This document shows positions 43,156-50,550 of a stretch of DNA of 64,000 bases, one piece after another. Positions within the stretch are counted from its first letter, which is position 1. Every line of letters begins with the position of its first letter. The notes beneath the pieces were generated by a model. That model worked only from the letters and a program-made list of their open reading frames with translations, was not told the DNA's origin and searched no databases. This DNA comes from Burkholderiales bacterium. GTDB lineage: Bacteria > Pseudomonadota > Gammaproteobacteria > Burkholderiales > Burkholderiaceae_C. A program made the translations under genes and the position numbers. The stretch spans positions 930,001 to 994,000 of the forward strand of contig JACPOK010000033.1 of NCBI GenBank assembly GCA_016191525.1, in the 5' to 3' direction.

Positions 43156-44439
43156 TCAGCGCACGGTGAATGGCGCCTGGTAGGGGCGCCCAAACGCCAC
43201 GCCCGCCACCACCGTACCCGCGGGCCGCAGGAACACCTTGCCCTCACGCTTGTTGTTGCGTGTGTCAACGAACGAGACCGGCCCTTCCACGACATCCAGC
43301 ATCGACAGGTCGGCCGGCGCGCCCACCTGCAGCGTGCCGTGTTTCGGGATGCGGGCGATCACGCGCGCGGGCGCGGCGGTGGCCATGGTGACCACTTCGG
43401 CGAGCGAATAGCCCATGTGCAGGAACTTGCTCATCACCCACGGCAGGTAGGGCATGCCTGGCGTGTTGGCCGAGAACACGTGCACGTCGGACGAGATGGT
43501 GTCGGGCGGGCAGCCCTGCGCGATGGCGGCCTCGGCCACCGTGTAGTCGAAGCTGCCGCCGCCGTGGCCCACGTCGAACACCACACCGCGCCGCTTGGCG
43601 GCCAGCGCCGCGGGCAGCAGCTTGCCGTCCTGAACGATGTTGGTTCCCTGCCCCGCCACGTTGGGCGCGCCGGAATAGCAGTGGGTGAGCACGTCGCCCG
43701 GGCGCAGCAGGTCCAGGATCTGCGACATCAGCGCACTGTCCTGCACGCCGCCGATGTGCACCATCACCTTGGCCGGCACGCCGGACATCACGCAGGCCGC
43801 GATGGCGCGCCTGAGCGGCTCGATGCCGTGGCGGGCGATCACGTTCTCGCTCATGCGCACCTTCACGCCCAGCACCATGTCGGCGTTCTCGGCCACGGCA
43901 CGCGCGGCCAGCTCGGGCTGCGCATAGTCGATGTTGAACAGCTCGGGTACCGGGAAGCCCGCCAGCCCGGCCACTGCGATGTGGACGAAAGCGAACTGGC
44001 GCGTGCGCGAGGCAGGCGCCACGAAGCGCCGGAAGGCCGCGAAGTTGTTGGCGCCGCCGTCGCCGGCGGACACCACGGTGGTGGTGCACTGGTGCGCCAC
44101 CAGTTCATCGGCCGGGATGCCGATGGCCGAGCCGTAGGGGAAGGTGTGGCAATGCAGGTCGATCAGGCCCGGCGTGACCAGCTTGTTGCCGGCATCCATG
44201 ACGCGCACCGCGCGGTCCTCGGCGATGCTGGGCGCGATCAACTCGATCAGGCCGTAGCGGATGCCGATGTCTCGCTTGCCTGACAAGCCCTGGCTGGGGT
44301 CCAGCACGTTGGCGTTGCGAATCAGCAGGTCGAACTTGTCGCCGGGGCCCATGGCCGCGAGAGCCGCGCCGGGAATGGCGCCAAGGGCCGCCATTGAAGC
44401 ACCGGCCGTGACCAGCCGGCGGCGTGAGGTATCCGTCAT
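43156..44439 (-). CDS. Tat-exported amidohydrolase/deacetylase family protein
   Basis: A 427-residue amidohydrolase with a Tat-like leader (TSRRRLVTAGASMAALGAIP) cleaved near ALA. The metal-binding start is LIDLHCHTFPYGSA, matching the HxH motif of the superfamily. A later GVKVRMSENVIARHG contains the Lys position that is carboxylated in related enzymes, and VHIGG and DVGHGGGSF follow. It ends in the beta-sandwich-like PAGTVVAGVAFGRPYQAPF. It resembles the amidohydrolase/deacetylase (EF0837-like) group, whose substrates are poorly known. The class II aldolase-like gene lies upstream on the same strand, so they may form one pathway. Confidence 0.85.
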   Translation of the reverse strand: MTDTSRRRLVTAGASMAALGAIPGAALAAMGPGDKFDLLIRNANVLDPSQGLSGKRDIGIRYGLIELIAPSIAEDRAVRVMDAGNKLVTPGLIDLHCHTFPYGSAIGIPADELVAHQCTTTVVSAGDGGANNFAAFRRFVAPASRTRQFAFVHIAVAGLAGFPVPELFNIDYAQPELAARAVAENADMVLGVKVRMSENVIARHGIEPLRRAIAACVMSGVPAKVMVHIGGVQDSALMSQILDLLRPGDVLTHCYSGAPNVAGQGTNIVQDGKLLPAALAAKRRGVVFDVGHGGGSFDYTVAEAAIAQGCPPDTISSDVHVFSANTPGMPYLPWVMSKFLHMGYSLAEVVTMATAAPARVIARIPKHGTLQVGAPADLSMLDVVEGPVSFVDTRNNKREGKVFLRPAGTVVAGVAFGRPYQAPFTVR

Positions 44440-44500
44440 TGTCTGCCTCCATCATTGTTGTTGAAGGCGCACTATCTGCCCTTGCCGGCAGCGCGTCAAC

Positions 44501-45313
44501 TCACTCCAGCATGTCGGCCTGCGACTGCAGCAGCTGGCCCCAGATGGGCTGGAAATGCAGCCAGCCTATGTATTCGCTGCCCACGTGCTCGCGGCTGTAG
44601 CGGGCCTTGTCGTCGGGCACCAGCTTCGGCGCGATGCCGGTGGCGTCGATCATCAGCTGCTGCTGGCAACAGCGCTCCAGCGCGATGAACCAGAAAGCGG
44701 CCGCCTCGATGCTGTGGCGGCTGCAGGTGATGAGGCCGTGGTTCTGGTGGATGGCCGCCTTCACGCCCTTGAAATACCGCGCGAGGCCGACGCCGGCGCT
44801 TTCTTCCACGGCCACCTTGCCGCCCTCGGCGCTGATCACCACGTGGTCCTCGAAGAAACAGGCCGCGTCCTGCGTGATGGGCGCGAGCTCCTTGCCCAGC
44901 GATGCGAAGGCCACGCCGTACACGGTGTGCGCATGGCACATGGCCACAATGTCGGGATGCGCCTCGTGCACCGCGGCGTGCAGCACGAAGCCGGCGCGGT
45001 TGACGGCATGGCTGCCCTCGACCACCGTGCCCGCGTGGTCCACCAGGATCAGGTTGGACACCTTGACCTGTGAGAAATGCACCGCCATCGGGTTGGTCCA
45101 GTACAGGTGCGGGTGTTCCGGGTCGCGCACCGTCAGGTGGCCCGCAAAGCCGTAGTCCAGGCTGTGCAGCGCGAAAGCTCGGCAGGCCGCGGCCAGCCGC
45201 TGCTTGCGATGGCTGCGTTCCTGGGCGTGGGTAGCGAACGAAGGGATTTCAGGGAACGCCAGCCCCGGCTGCGAAGGCTGGTAAATCGAAACGCGCTTGA
45301 CCTTGTCCAGCAT
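44501..45313 (-). CDS. Class II aldolase/adducin family protein
   Basis: A 270-residue protein starting MLDKVKRVSIYQPSQPG. The class II aldolase fold shows FAGHLTVRDPEHPHLYWTNP, the metal-binding HAHTVYGVAFASLG and the later NHGLITC His. Such enzymes act on fuculose-phosphate or ribulose-phosphate-like sugars or on hydroxy acids; the C-terminal half is longer than in FucA and contains a CCQQQLMIDATG segment. The start at 45313 is chosen because the in-frame sequence upstream lies within the next gene. It follows the 78-residue gene by 14 bp and precedes the amidohydrolase by 61 bp. Confidence 0.88.
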   Translation of the reverse strand: MLDKVKRVSIYQPSQPGLAFPEIPSFATHAQERSHRKQRLAAACRAFALHSLDYGFAGHLTVRDPEHPHLYWTNPMAVHFSQVKVSNLILVDHAGTVVEGSHAVNRAGFVLHAAVHEAHPDIVAMCHAHTVYGVAFASLGKELAPITQDAACFFEDHVVISAEGGKVAVEESAGVGLARYFKGVKAAIHQNHGLITCSRHSIEAAAFWFIALERCCQQQLMIDATGIAPKLVPDDKARYSREHVGSEYIGWLHFQPIWGQLLQSQADMLE

Positions 45314-45327
45314 GGCCGTCGGCAATC

Positions 45328-45564
45328 TCAGGCGGCGGGCTTGGCGTCCATCACGGTGGACCATGCGCCCCAGGCAGCATCGGTCTCGCCGCGGGCGGCC
45401 ATCCACTGGCGGAACTCTTCCGTGTTGACGGCGCTGCCGGGTTCGCCGGCGGCCTGGGCACGCGAATGCACGGCGTCGAAACGCTTTTCCGCCAACTCTT
45501 CCGCCGCCTGCTTGTTGTCCGCCACGGCCTCGGCCTGCGCCGCTGCTTCCATCCAATCGCTCAT
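45328..45564 (-). CDS. Small acidic hypothetical protein, 78 residues
   Basis: The ATG at 45564 gives MSDWMEAAAQAEAVADNKQA; a start eight codons upstream is less likely. It is a short, helical, acidic protein ending in EFRQWMAARGETDAAWGAWS, with no known domain and no export signal. Its position 14 bp before the aldolase-like gene suggests a shared transcript, but no role can be given. Confidence 0.55.
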   Translation of the reverse strand: MSDWMEAAAQAEAVADNKQAAEELAEKRFDAVHSRAQAAGEPGSAVNTEEFRQWMAARGETDAAWGAWSTVMDAKPAA

Positions 45565-45643
45565 GGGTGCCTTCCTGGTAAGGCCCAAGTATGAAGCCTT
45601 TGGGTTGACCCGGCCGGCCCGGGGTTTTGTGTGGCCGGGGCGT

Positions 45644-45662
45644 ACGCGCCTTCAAGGCGCGT
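45644..45662. promoter_or_regulatory. Perfect palindrome with the core GCCTTCAAGGC
   Basis: ACGCGCCTT-C-AAGGCGCGT has 9-bp arms around one base and lies 62 bp before the repeat lipoprotein gene. The 11-bp core GCCTTCAAGGC is identical to that of the LysR-region palindrome at 17352-17370. The outer arms differ (ACGC against CAAT). Confidence 0.5.
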
Positions 45663-45724
45663 GCCTACAAGCCGGGGCAGCGGCCTGGGCAATAGTTCAG
45701 GCACCAATCCACAGGGAGAAAACC

Positions 45725-46024
45725 ATGTTCAAGACCACCGCCATCGCCATCGCCATCACCTCCGCCGCAGTCATGGGCCTCGCCGGCTGCGACGTCAAGA
45801 AGACCCAGGAGGGCAACGTCACCCTGCCCAAGTACGACGTGGAAAAGACCAAGGAAGGCAATGTCACGCTGCCCAAGTACGACGTGACCGCGCCCGACGT
45901 GAAGGTCACCAGCACTGAAAAAACCATCGTCGTGCCCACCGTGAAGGCCGAGGAAAAGACCATTGAGCTGCCGAAGGTGGAAGTTACGACCGCCAAGGAA
46001 AAGGAAGCCCAGGGCAAGAAGTAA
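45725..46024 (+). CDS. Repeat lipoprotein, 99 residues
   Basis: The ATG at 45725 follows AGGGAG. The lipoprotein signal MFKTTAIAIAITSAAVMGLA ends in lipobox L-A-G-C with Cys22 lipidated. A tandem unit (K-T-x-E-GNVTLPKYDV) occurs twice, KTQEGNVTLPKYDVE and KTKEGNVTLPKYDVT, followed by a related TAPDVKVTSTEKTI and IELPKVEVTTAKEKE. The strand-rich, charged repeats have no named family. A palindrome lies upstream and a strong hairpin follows the stop. Confidence 0.75.
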   Translation: MFKTTAIAIAITSAAVMGLAGCDVKKTQEGNVTLPKYDVEKTKEGNVTLPKYDVTAPDVKVTSTEKTIVVPTVKAEEKTIELPKVEVTTAKEKEAQGKK

Positions 46025-46036
46025 GCGCGGCGCGAG

Positions 46037-46060
46037 CGCGAGCGCGTTCACGCGCTCGCG
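46037..46060. terminator. 10-bp GC hairpin between convergent genes
   Basis: CGCGAGCGCG-TTCA-CGCGCTCGCG is a perfect 10-bp stem with a 4-base loop, 12 bp after the repeat-lipoprotein stop. The loop includes the stop codon of the convergent minus-strand ORF (TGA at 46048-46050). No T-tract is seen in either direction, so it may block both RNA polymerases or stabilise both 3' ends. Confidence 0.5.
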
Positions 46061-46386
46061 TCGATGCTGCGGATGCGCTCCATCGCCTCGGCTTCGCCCA
46101 GCTGTGCAGACATGCACTCGAACATGGCGGAGCGCAGCTTCAATATGTCCGCATTGGTGCGCGCCGCAGCGACGCTGGCGCGCAGCAAGTTGGCCGACCC
46201 GCCCTTGCATTCATGCAAAAGGATAAGCGTGTAGCGGCGAAGGAGCTCGATAGTGAGGGCGGGATGAGAGCTTTCGTATTGATTCAAGGTACTGCTGTTG
46301 TTTGACTCGGCCGACGACCGGCTGGTATAGCCAGTTCCATGCCCGTCACCACAGTGGTGGCACGACTTATGCACGGCATCCGGCAT
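46048..46386 (-). CDS. Uncertain small protein, up to 112 residues
   Basis: The C-terminal 75 residues are a plausible helical protein (HPALTIELLRRYTLILLHECKG, then ANLLRASVAAARTNADILKL and AEAMERIRSIDASA), and the sequence has a coding-like composition. The start is unclear: the ATG at 46386 gives a Ser/His/Cys-rich N-terminus that overlaps the divergent PAS gene, while a TTG at 46287 would give a shorter protein with no good ribosome binding site. No family recognised. Confidence 0.4.
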   Translation of the reverse strand: MPDAVHKSCHHCGDGHGTGYTSRSSAESNNSSTLNQYESSHPALTIELLRRYTLILLHECKGGSANLLRASVAAARTNADILKLRSAMFECMSAQLGEAEAMERIRSIDASA

Positions 46387-47365
46387 GACAACGCAGGCCG
46401 GCGCACTGGAAATCAAGGATGCCACGGGCATAGGCGAAGGCGTCACGGCTGCCTGGCGGCGGCTGTGGGGTGCACGCGCGCAGGGCGCAGCGGCCCGCGA
46501 CAGCGCCAGTGCATGGACATCCGGCGTTACCTACCGGGGCTACCTGGGAGCCAAGGGCGGCGACTCCGCCTCCTGGATGTCCGAAGACCAGCTCAAGGAA
46601 ATGCAGGCCCTGCTGCGCATGGCGGCCGCCGCCGGCCGCCTGGGCGCGTGGGCCGTCGAGCTCTCGGGCCAGAAGTGGGTGTGGTCCGACGAGGTAAAGG
46701 CCATCCACGAAGTGCCCACCGACTTCCAGCCCACCACCGAGGACGCGCTGGCTTTCTACACGCTGGAGTCGCAGGAACTGGCCGTGGATGCGTTCGAAGC
46801 CTGCGCCACGCGCGGCATCCCGTTCGACCTCGAGCTGCAGCTGGTCACCGCCAAGGGCAACGACGTCTGGATCCGCACCATCGGCGAGGCCGAGCGCGAT
46901 GCCCGGGGCCACATCACCCACGTGCGCGGCGCCATCCAGGACGTGAGCCGGTTCCGCGCCGTCGCCGACGAAGCGCGCCTCACGGCGGAGCGCTTCACCC
47001 GCACGCTGGAGTCGCTCTCCGACGGCTTCATCCTGCTGGACCACGAGTGGTGCTTTGTGTACGTGAACGCCGAGGCAGAGCGCATCCTGCGCAAGAACCG
47101 GCGCGAGCTGAAAGGCCGTTGCCTGCTGGTGGAGTTCCCGGAAACGGCGGCGGGCAAGTTCCTGGAGCGCTGCCAGGACGCCATCCGCGACGGCACCACG
47201 GTGGAATTCGAGAAGTACCACTCGCCGCTGAACATCTGGGTTTACATGAAATTCAGCCCGTCGGACCTGGGCCTGACCTTCTGCATCCGCGACGACACCG
47301 AGCGCATCACGTCGCGCCGCCAGTTGCTGCGCCTGCGCGCCCAGCTTGAAGGGCAGAAGACCTGA
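46385..47365 (+). CDS. PAS-domain protein without output domain
   Basis: A 326-residue cytoplasmic protein. One PAS domain is near 80-195 (AGRLGAWAVELSGQKWVWSD, then VWIRTIGEAERDARGHITHV) and a second near 205-315 (SLSDGFILLDHEWCFVYVNA, FEKYHSPLNIWVYMKF), joined by a helix. A Trp/Ala/Gly-rich N-terminus of about 65 residues precedes them. No kinase, GGDEF, HTH or methyl-accepting domain follows, so it probably passes a signal by protein contact. The STAS-like gene pair begins about 600 bp downstream, after a small membrane-protein gene. Confidence 0.82.
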   Translation: MTTQAGALEIKDATGIGEGVTAAWRRLWGARAQGAAARDSASAWTSGVTYRGYLGAKGGDSASWMSEDQLKEMQALLRMAAAAGRLGAWAVELSGQKWVWSDEVKAIHEVPTDFQPTTEDALAFYTLESQELAVDAFEACATRGIPFDLELQLVTAKGNDVWIRTIGEAERDARGHITHVRGAIQDVSRFRAVADEARLTAERFTRTLESLSDGFILLDHEWCFVYVNAEAERILRKNRRELKGRCLLVEFPETAAGKFLERCQDAIRDGTTVEFEKYHSPLNIWVYMKFSPSDLGLTFCIRDDTERITSRRQLLRLRAQLEGQKT

Positions 47366-47464
47366 CACCAAGGCAGGGGCACCGCCGCGGGGCGCGCAAT
47401 CCGGCCCAGTCCTACAGGCCGACCTGCCGCGCCTGCATAGCATGGGGTGGCAAGGGGGTGACCC

Positions 47465-47788
47465 GTGCCAGACCCGGCCTTTCGCACGCTGCTGTACCGC
47501 TATTTCTTCTTCGCCTGGCTTTACCGCGATGCCAGCCGCGGCAACCTGCTTGAACGCGCCGCCGCCTGGCGCCACAACAAGGCCCACGCCCACTGGCTGC
47601 TGACCTACATGCGCCGCTGGCTGTGGTGCGCCGCGGTGCTTTACGGGCTGGGCGGGATGGTGGAGGTTGTGCTGGGCTGGACAGGCGCGTCGGCCTTCTT
47701 CTACGTGCCGAGCGCGCTAAGCGTGACGGTCAACGCGGTGATCGCCGCTTCCTGGCTGGGGCTGAAGGCCATGCCCGCGCCGCTGTGA
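47465..47788 (+). CDS. Small inner-membrane hypothetical protein, 107 residues
   Basis: A GTG start gives MPDPAFRTLLYRYFFFAWLY. A basic stretch and two or three helices follow (RWLWCAAVLYGLGGMVEVVL and FFYVPSALSVTVNAVIAASW). No family is recognised. The region between 47789 and 47952 holds no gene that I can support. Confidence 0.55.
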   Translation: MPDPAFRTLLYRYFFFAWLYRDASRGNLLERAAAWRHNKAHAHWLLTYMRRWLWCAAVLYGLGGMVEVVLGWTGASAFFYVPSALSVTVNAVIAASWLGLKAMPAPL

Positions 47789-47952
47789 CACGCGGCGCGC
47801 CGCCGTCTGTCTTTCCCCGGTGCCCGCTCGGCGGGCGCGAGCGGCGGGTGCGGTGATTCCGTGAACTAAGACACAGACACGAGAGGCCATAGTTCCCTAT
47901 CGTTCGCTCCATGGGCCACTAGCATGGACCCAGTCGAAACACTCACTGACAC

Positions 47953-48357
47953 ATGCCCTTCATCACCTCCATTACCCGCTACCCGGAGTTCGTCCAGCTG
48001 GCCGTGTCGGGGCCGGCCGAGATGAAGAACTTCGTCGAGCTGGTGGCAACGATCGAAAGCGAAACCGTGTACTGGTCCGACCGCCGCGTGCTGGCGGACC
48101 TGCGCGACGTCGCCGGGCGGCTGACGGCGCCCGAGCAGGTGTTCCTGGGCGAGCTGGTGGCGCAGAACCTGCCGCACCTGGAGCGGCTGGCTTCGCTGGT
48201 GCCGCCGGACCAGATCACCCGCAACAGCGAAAACGCCGCGCAGGAGATGGGCATGCAGCTGCGCGTGTTCACTTCGCTCGATGACGCGGTGGCCTGGCTG
48301 TCGCCGGCCGCCGTCCGCACCCCCGAGGCGCTTGCCCAGCAGCAGCACACCCATTGA
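47953..48357 (+). CDS. STAS-like protein (first of a tandem pair)
   Basis: A 134-residue protein with a SpoIIAA/STAS-like fold in my reading: a first strand YPEFVQLAVSGPAEM, the loop and helix VLADLRDVAGRL with Ser/Asp-type positions, and LGELVAQNLPHLERLASLVPP followed by the closing GMQLRVFTSLDDAVAWL strand-helix. STAS proteins are anti-sigma antagonists or phosphate switches; the conserved Ser expected at the phosphorylation site is not clear here. The gene that follows is a paralogue. Family call moderate. Confidence 0.6.
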   Translation: MPFITSITRYPEFVQLAVSGPAEMKNFVELVATIESETVYWSDRRVLADLRDVAGRLTAPEQVFLGELVAQNLPHLERLASLVPPDQITRNSENAAQEMGMQLRVFTSLDDAVAWLSPAAVRTPEALAQQQHTH

Positions 48358-48468
48358 CCTCCGCCCTCCTGCGGCAGGCACTGCCTTCCCCCACAACCCC
48401 CCAGATCCTTCATGCAAGGCTTAAGATTTGCCTTCGCCCAACGCGAACAGGACAAAAGGCCGTACCCC

Positions 48469-49167
48469 ATGCATGCCCGGGTGTTCCGCAGCGACGGATT
48501 CGTCAGGGTTGAGGTGTCAGGCGCCGCCGACCTCGACGGGCTGCTGCGCATGATGCGCAAGATCTCGGTGCAGACCCGCAGCCACGGCGACACCCTGATG
48601 CTGGTGAACCTGCAGAAAATGGAAGGCGAGCTGAACTTCACCGGCCATTACGTACTGGGTGAGCAGGTGGCGCAGCACCTTTCGCACCTGACCAAGCTGG
48701 CCTCGGTGGTACAGCCCGGCAAGATCACCAAGACCAGCGAGAAGGTTGCGCGCGCCCAAGGCGTGCAGTTGAGCGTGTTCGATTCCGAGCGCGACGCCAT
48801 GGCCTGGCTGCTGATGGCCGAGCAGCAGACCCAGCCCGGCGACACCGCGATGATGGACCCGGTGCGCACCGCCTTCTGGGAGGCCTTCCAGCACCTGTTC
48901 CCGCTGCACGCCCAGGCGATCCAGATGGCCAACGGCAACCTGGTGATTTCCTGGCCAATGGCGAACGACCCGAACGCGCTCTACGAGATGTCCACGCCCA
49001 TCACCATCCGCTTCGAGCCGGAGCTGCTGCAGGTGATGCTGGAAGCGTCCAGCGCCGAGCAGCGCAAGCGCATCGCCGCCCAGCAGGAGAACGTCTTTCG
49101 CGCCGGCCTTGTGGGCTACGACCCCTACGCCATGGTGCCAAAGGCGCGGGTGATCGTGCTGGGCTAG
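48469..49167 (+). CDS. STAS-like protein with C-terminal extension (second of a tandem pair)
   Basis: A 232-residue protein from the ATG at 48469, chosen because AAAAGG lies about 9 bases upstream and it aligns with the start of the paralogue; an ATG 19 codons earlier is the alternative. Residues 1-115 repeat the STAS-like unit (FRSDGFVRVEVSGAADLDGL, GEQVAQHLSHLTKLASVVQP, GVQLSVFDSERDAMAWLL). A C-terminal domain of about 110 residues follows (FWEAFQHLFPLHAQAIQMAN, ITIRFEPELLQVMLEASSAE), which resembles DUF3022-like proteins only loosely. No output motif is visible. The pair probably arose by duplication. Confidence 0.6.
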   Translation: MHARVFRSDGFVRVEVSGAADLDGLLRMMRKISVQTRSHGDTLMLVNLQKMEGELNFTGHYVLGEQVAQHLSHLTKLASVVQPGKITKTSEKVARAQGVQLSVFDSERDAMAWLLMAEQQTQPGDTAMMDPVRTAFWEAFQHLFPLHAQAIQMANGNLVISWPMANDPNALYEMSTPITIRFEPELLQVMLEASSAEQRKRIAAQQENVFRAGLVGYDPYAMVPKARVIVLG

Positions 49168-50348
49168 CGCTTGTTTTTGATGGGCACGTCCATCTCTTCG
49201 GCCTTGATCTCGCGCACCAGTTCCGGCACACCCCAGGGGAATGCCGGGTCGTTCTTGATGCGCGTGTGGTACATCGACTGCATCGCCTGGTTGTCCTGCT
49301 TGCGGAAGGTCATCTTGCCCTTGGGCGTGTCGAAGCTCAAGCCTTCCATCGCCGTGATCAGCTTTTCGCTGGAAGTGTCGCCGCCTGTCTTCTTCAGGGC
49401 CGCGACGATGGCCATCGCGGCGCTCATGCCGCCGGCGGTGAAGAAGTCGGGCGGGTTCTTGAACTGCTTGTAGTGGTTGGCCACCAGCCACTCGTTGGCC
49501 GGGTTCTTGGGGATGCCGAAGTAGTAGTAGCTGGCGCCTTCCATGCCGGCGTAGGGCTTGTACGCCACCATGGCCGGCAGGATGTTGCCGCCGGCGGCGA
49601 TCTCGATGCCGTAGCGCTTGAAGTCCAGGTCGGCCATCTTCAGCGGGTTGCCCGCGCCGGCCCAGTAGAAGTACACGATCTTGCGGCCCGGCTTGTTCTT
49701 CAGCGCCTCGATGACGCGCTGGCCCGCGGCGGTGAATTCCGTGGCGTTGACCGGCAGGAATTCCTCGTGCGCCACCTTGGCTTTTTTAAGCGCGTCCTTG
49801 AAGGCCTTGATGCCGTCGCGGCCGAACGCGTAGTCCTGCGCGACCGTGGCGATGGTGACGTTGTCCTTGTCCAGCGCCACGGCATTGCTGATCGCGTCCT
49901 GCGAGCTGTTGCGGCCGGTGCGGAAGATGTAGCGGTTCCACTTGTCGCCGGTGATGGAATCGGCCACGGCGGGCTCGACCAGCAGCACCTTCTTGTATTC
50001 CTCCGCCACCGGCAGCAGCGCCAGCGCCACGGCGCTGGAGGTGGGGCCGACGGCGAAGTCCACCTTCTCGTCGCCGTAAGCGGCGGCCAGCAGGCTCTTG
50101 CCCACGTCGGGCTTGCCCTGGTCGTCTTTTTCCAGCACAACGATCTTGCGGCCGTTCACGGCCATGGTCCCGCCGGTGGCGTAGTCCAGCCCCATCATCA
50201 GGCCGGTCTGGGTCTGCTTGGCATAGGCCTCCAGCGCGCCGGTCTTGCTGTAGATGTGGGCGATGCGGATATCGCGGGCCTGGGCGCCGGCCGCCAGGGG
50301 CAAGGCGGCCGCTGCGGCCGCCAGGAGGATGGGACGGAGGTACTTCAC
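49164..50348 (-). CDS. LivK-type ABC substrate-binding protein (second copy in window)
   Basis: A 394-residue Peripla_BP_6 protein from a GTG start at 50348. The Sec signal peptide is MKYLRPILLAAAAAALPLAAGA. The mature part opens with RDIRIAHIYSKTGALEAYAKQT and carries family features (VGPTSSAVALALLPVAEEYK, DYAFGRDGIKAFKDALKKAK, FYWAGAGNPLKMADLDFKRY). It probably binds an amino acid or other organic anion. No permease or ATPase gene adjoins. It converges on the second STAS-like gene with a 4-bp overlap of ends. Confidence 0.9.
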   Translation of the reverse strand: MKYLRPILLAAAAAALPLAAGAQARDIRIAHIYSKTGALEAYAKQTQTGLMMGLDYATGGTMAVNGRKIVVLEKDDQGKPDVGKSLLAAAYGDEKVDFAVGPTSSAVALALLPVAEEYKKVLLVEPAVADSITGDKWNRYIFRTGRNSSQDAISNAVALDKDNVTIATVAQDYAFGRDGIKAFKDALKKAKVAHEEFLPVNATEFTAAGQRVIEALKNKPGRKIVYFYWAGAGNPLKMADLDFKRYGIEIAAGGNILPAMVAYKPYAGMEGASYYYFGIPKNPANEWLVANHYKQFKNPPDFFTAGGMSAAMAIVAALKKTGGDTSSEKLITAMEGLSFDTPKGKMTFRKQDNQAMQSMYHTRIKNDPAFPWGVPELVREIKAEEMDVPIKNKR

Positions 50349-50415
50349 GGGAGGTCTTTCCTGCGGTTTGGGGAAGGCCAGAAGGCTACCAGAGAAGGCC
50401 GCGCCCAAGAAAAAA

Positions 50416-50440
50416 CCCGCAGGGCCTTACGGCCTGCGGG
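50416..50440 (-). terminator. Hairpin plus T-tract reading into the binding-protein gene
   Basis: The arms CCCGCAGGGCC and GGCCTGCGGG, around TTAC, form a near-perfect stem. Read on the minus strand it is followed by a T-tract (complement of A50410-A50415). It is thus an intrinsic-terminator shape for leftward transcription, located upstream of the binding-protein start. Either it ends antisense or read-through RNA from the right or it is a leader attenuator. Confidence 0.6.
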
Positions 50441-50550
50441 CAAATGATTCCGGGACGCGTAATCACCGGTATCAGGGATGAGCAGCTACTCTAGCGCGCA
50501 GCCCATGACCGGAAGCTGACCAGTACCGGATGCGTGTACGCTTGGTGCCC

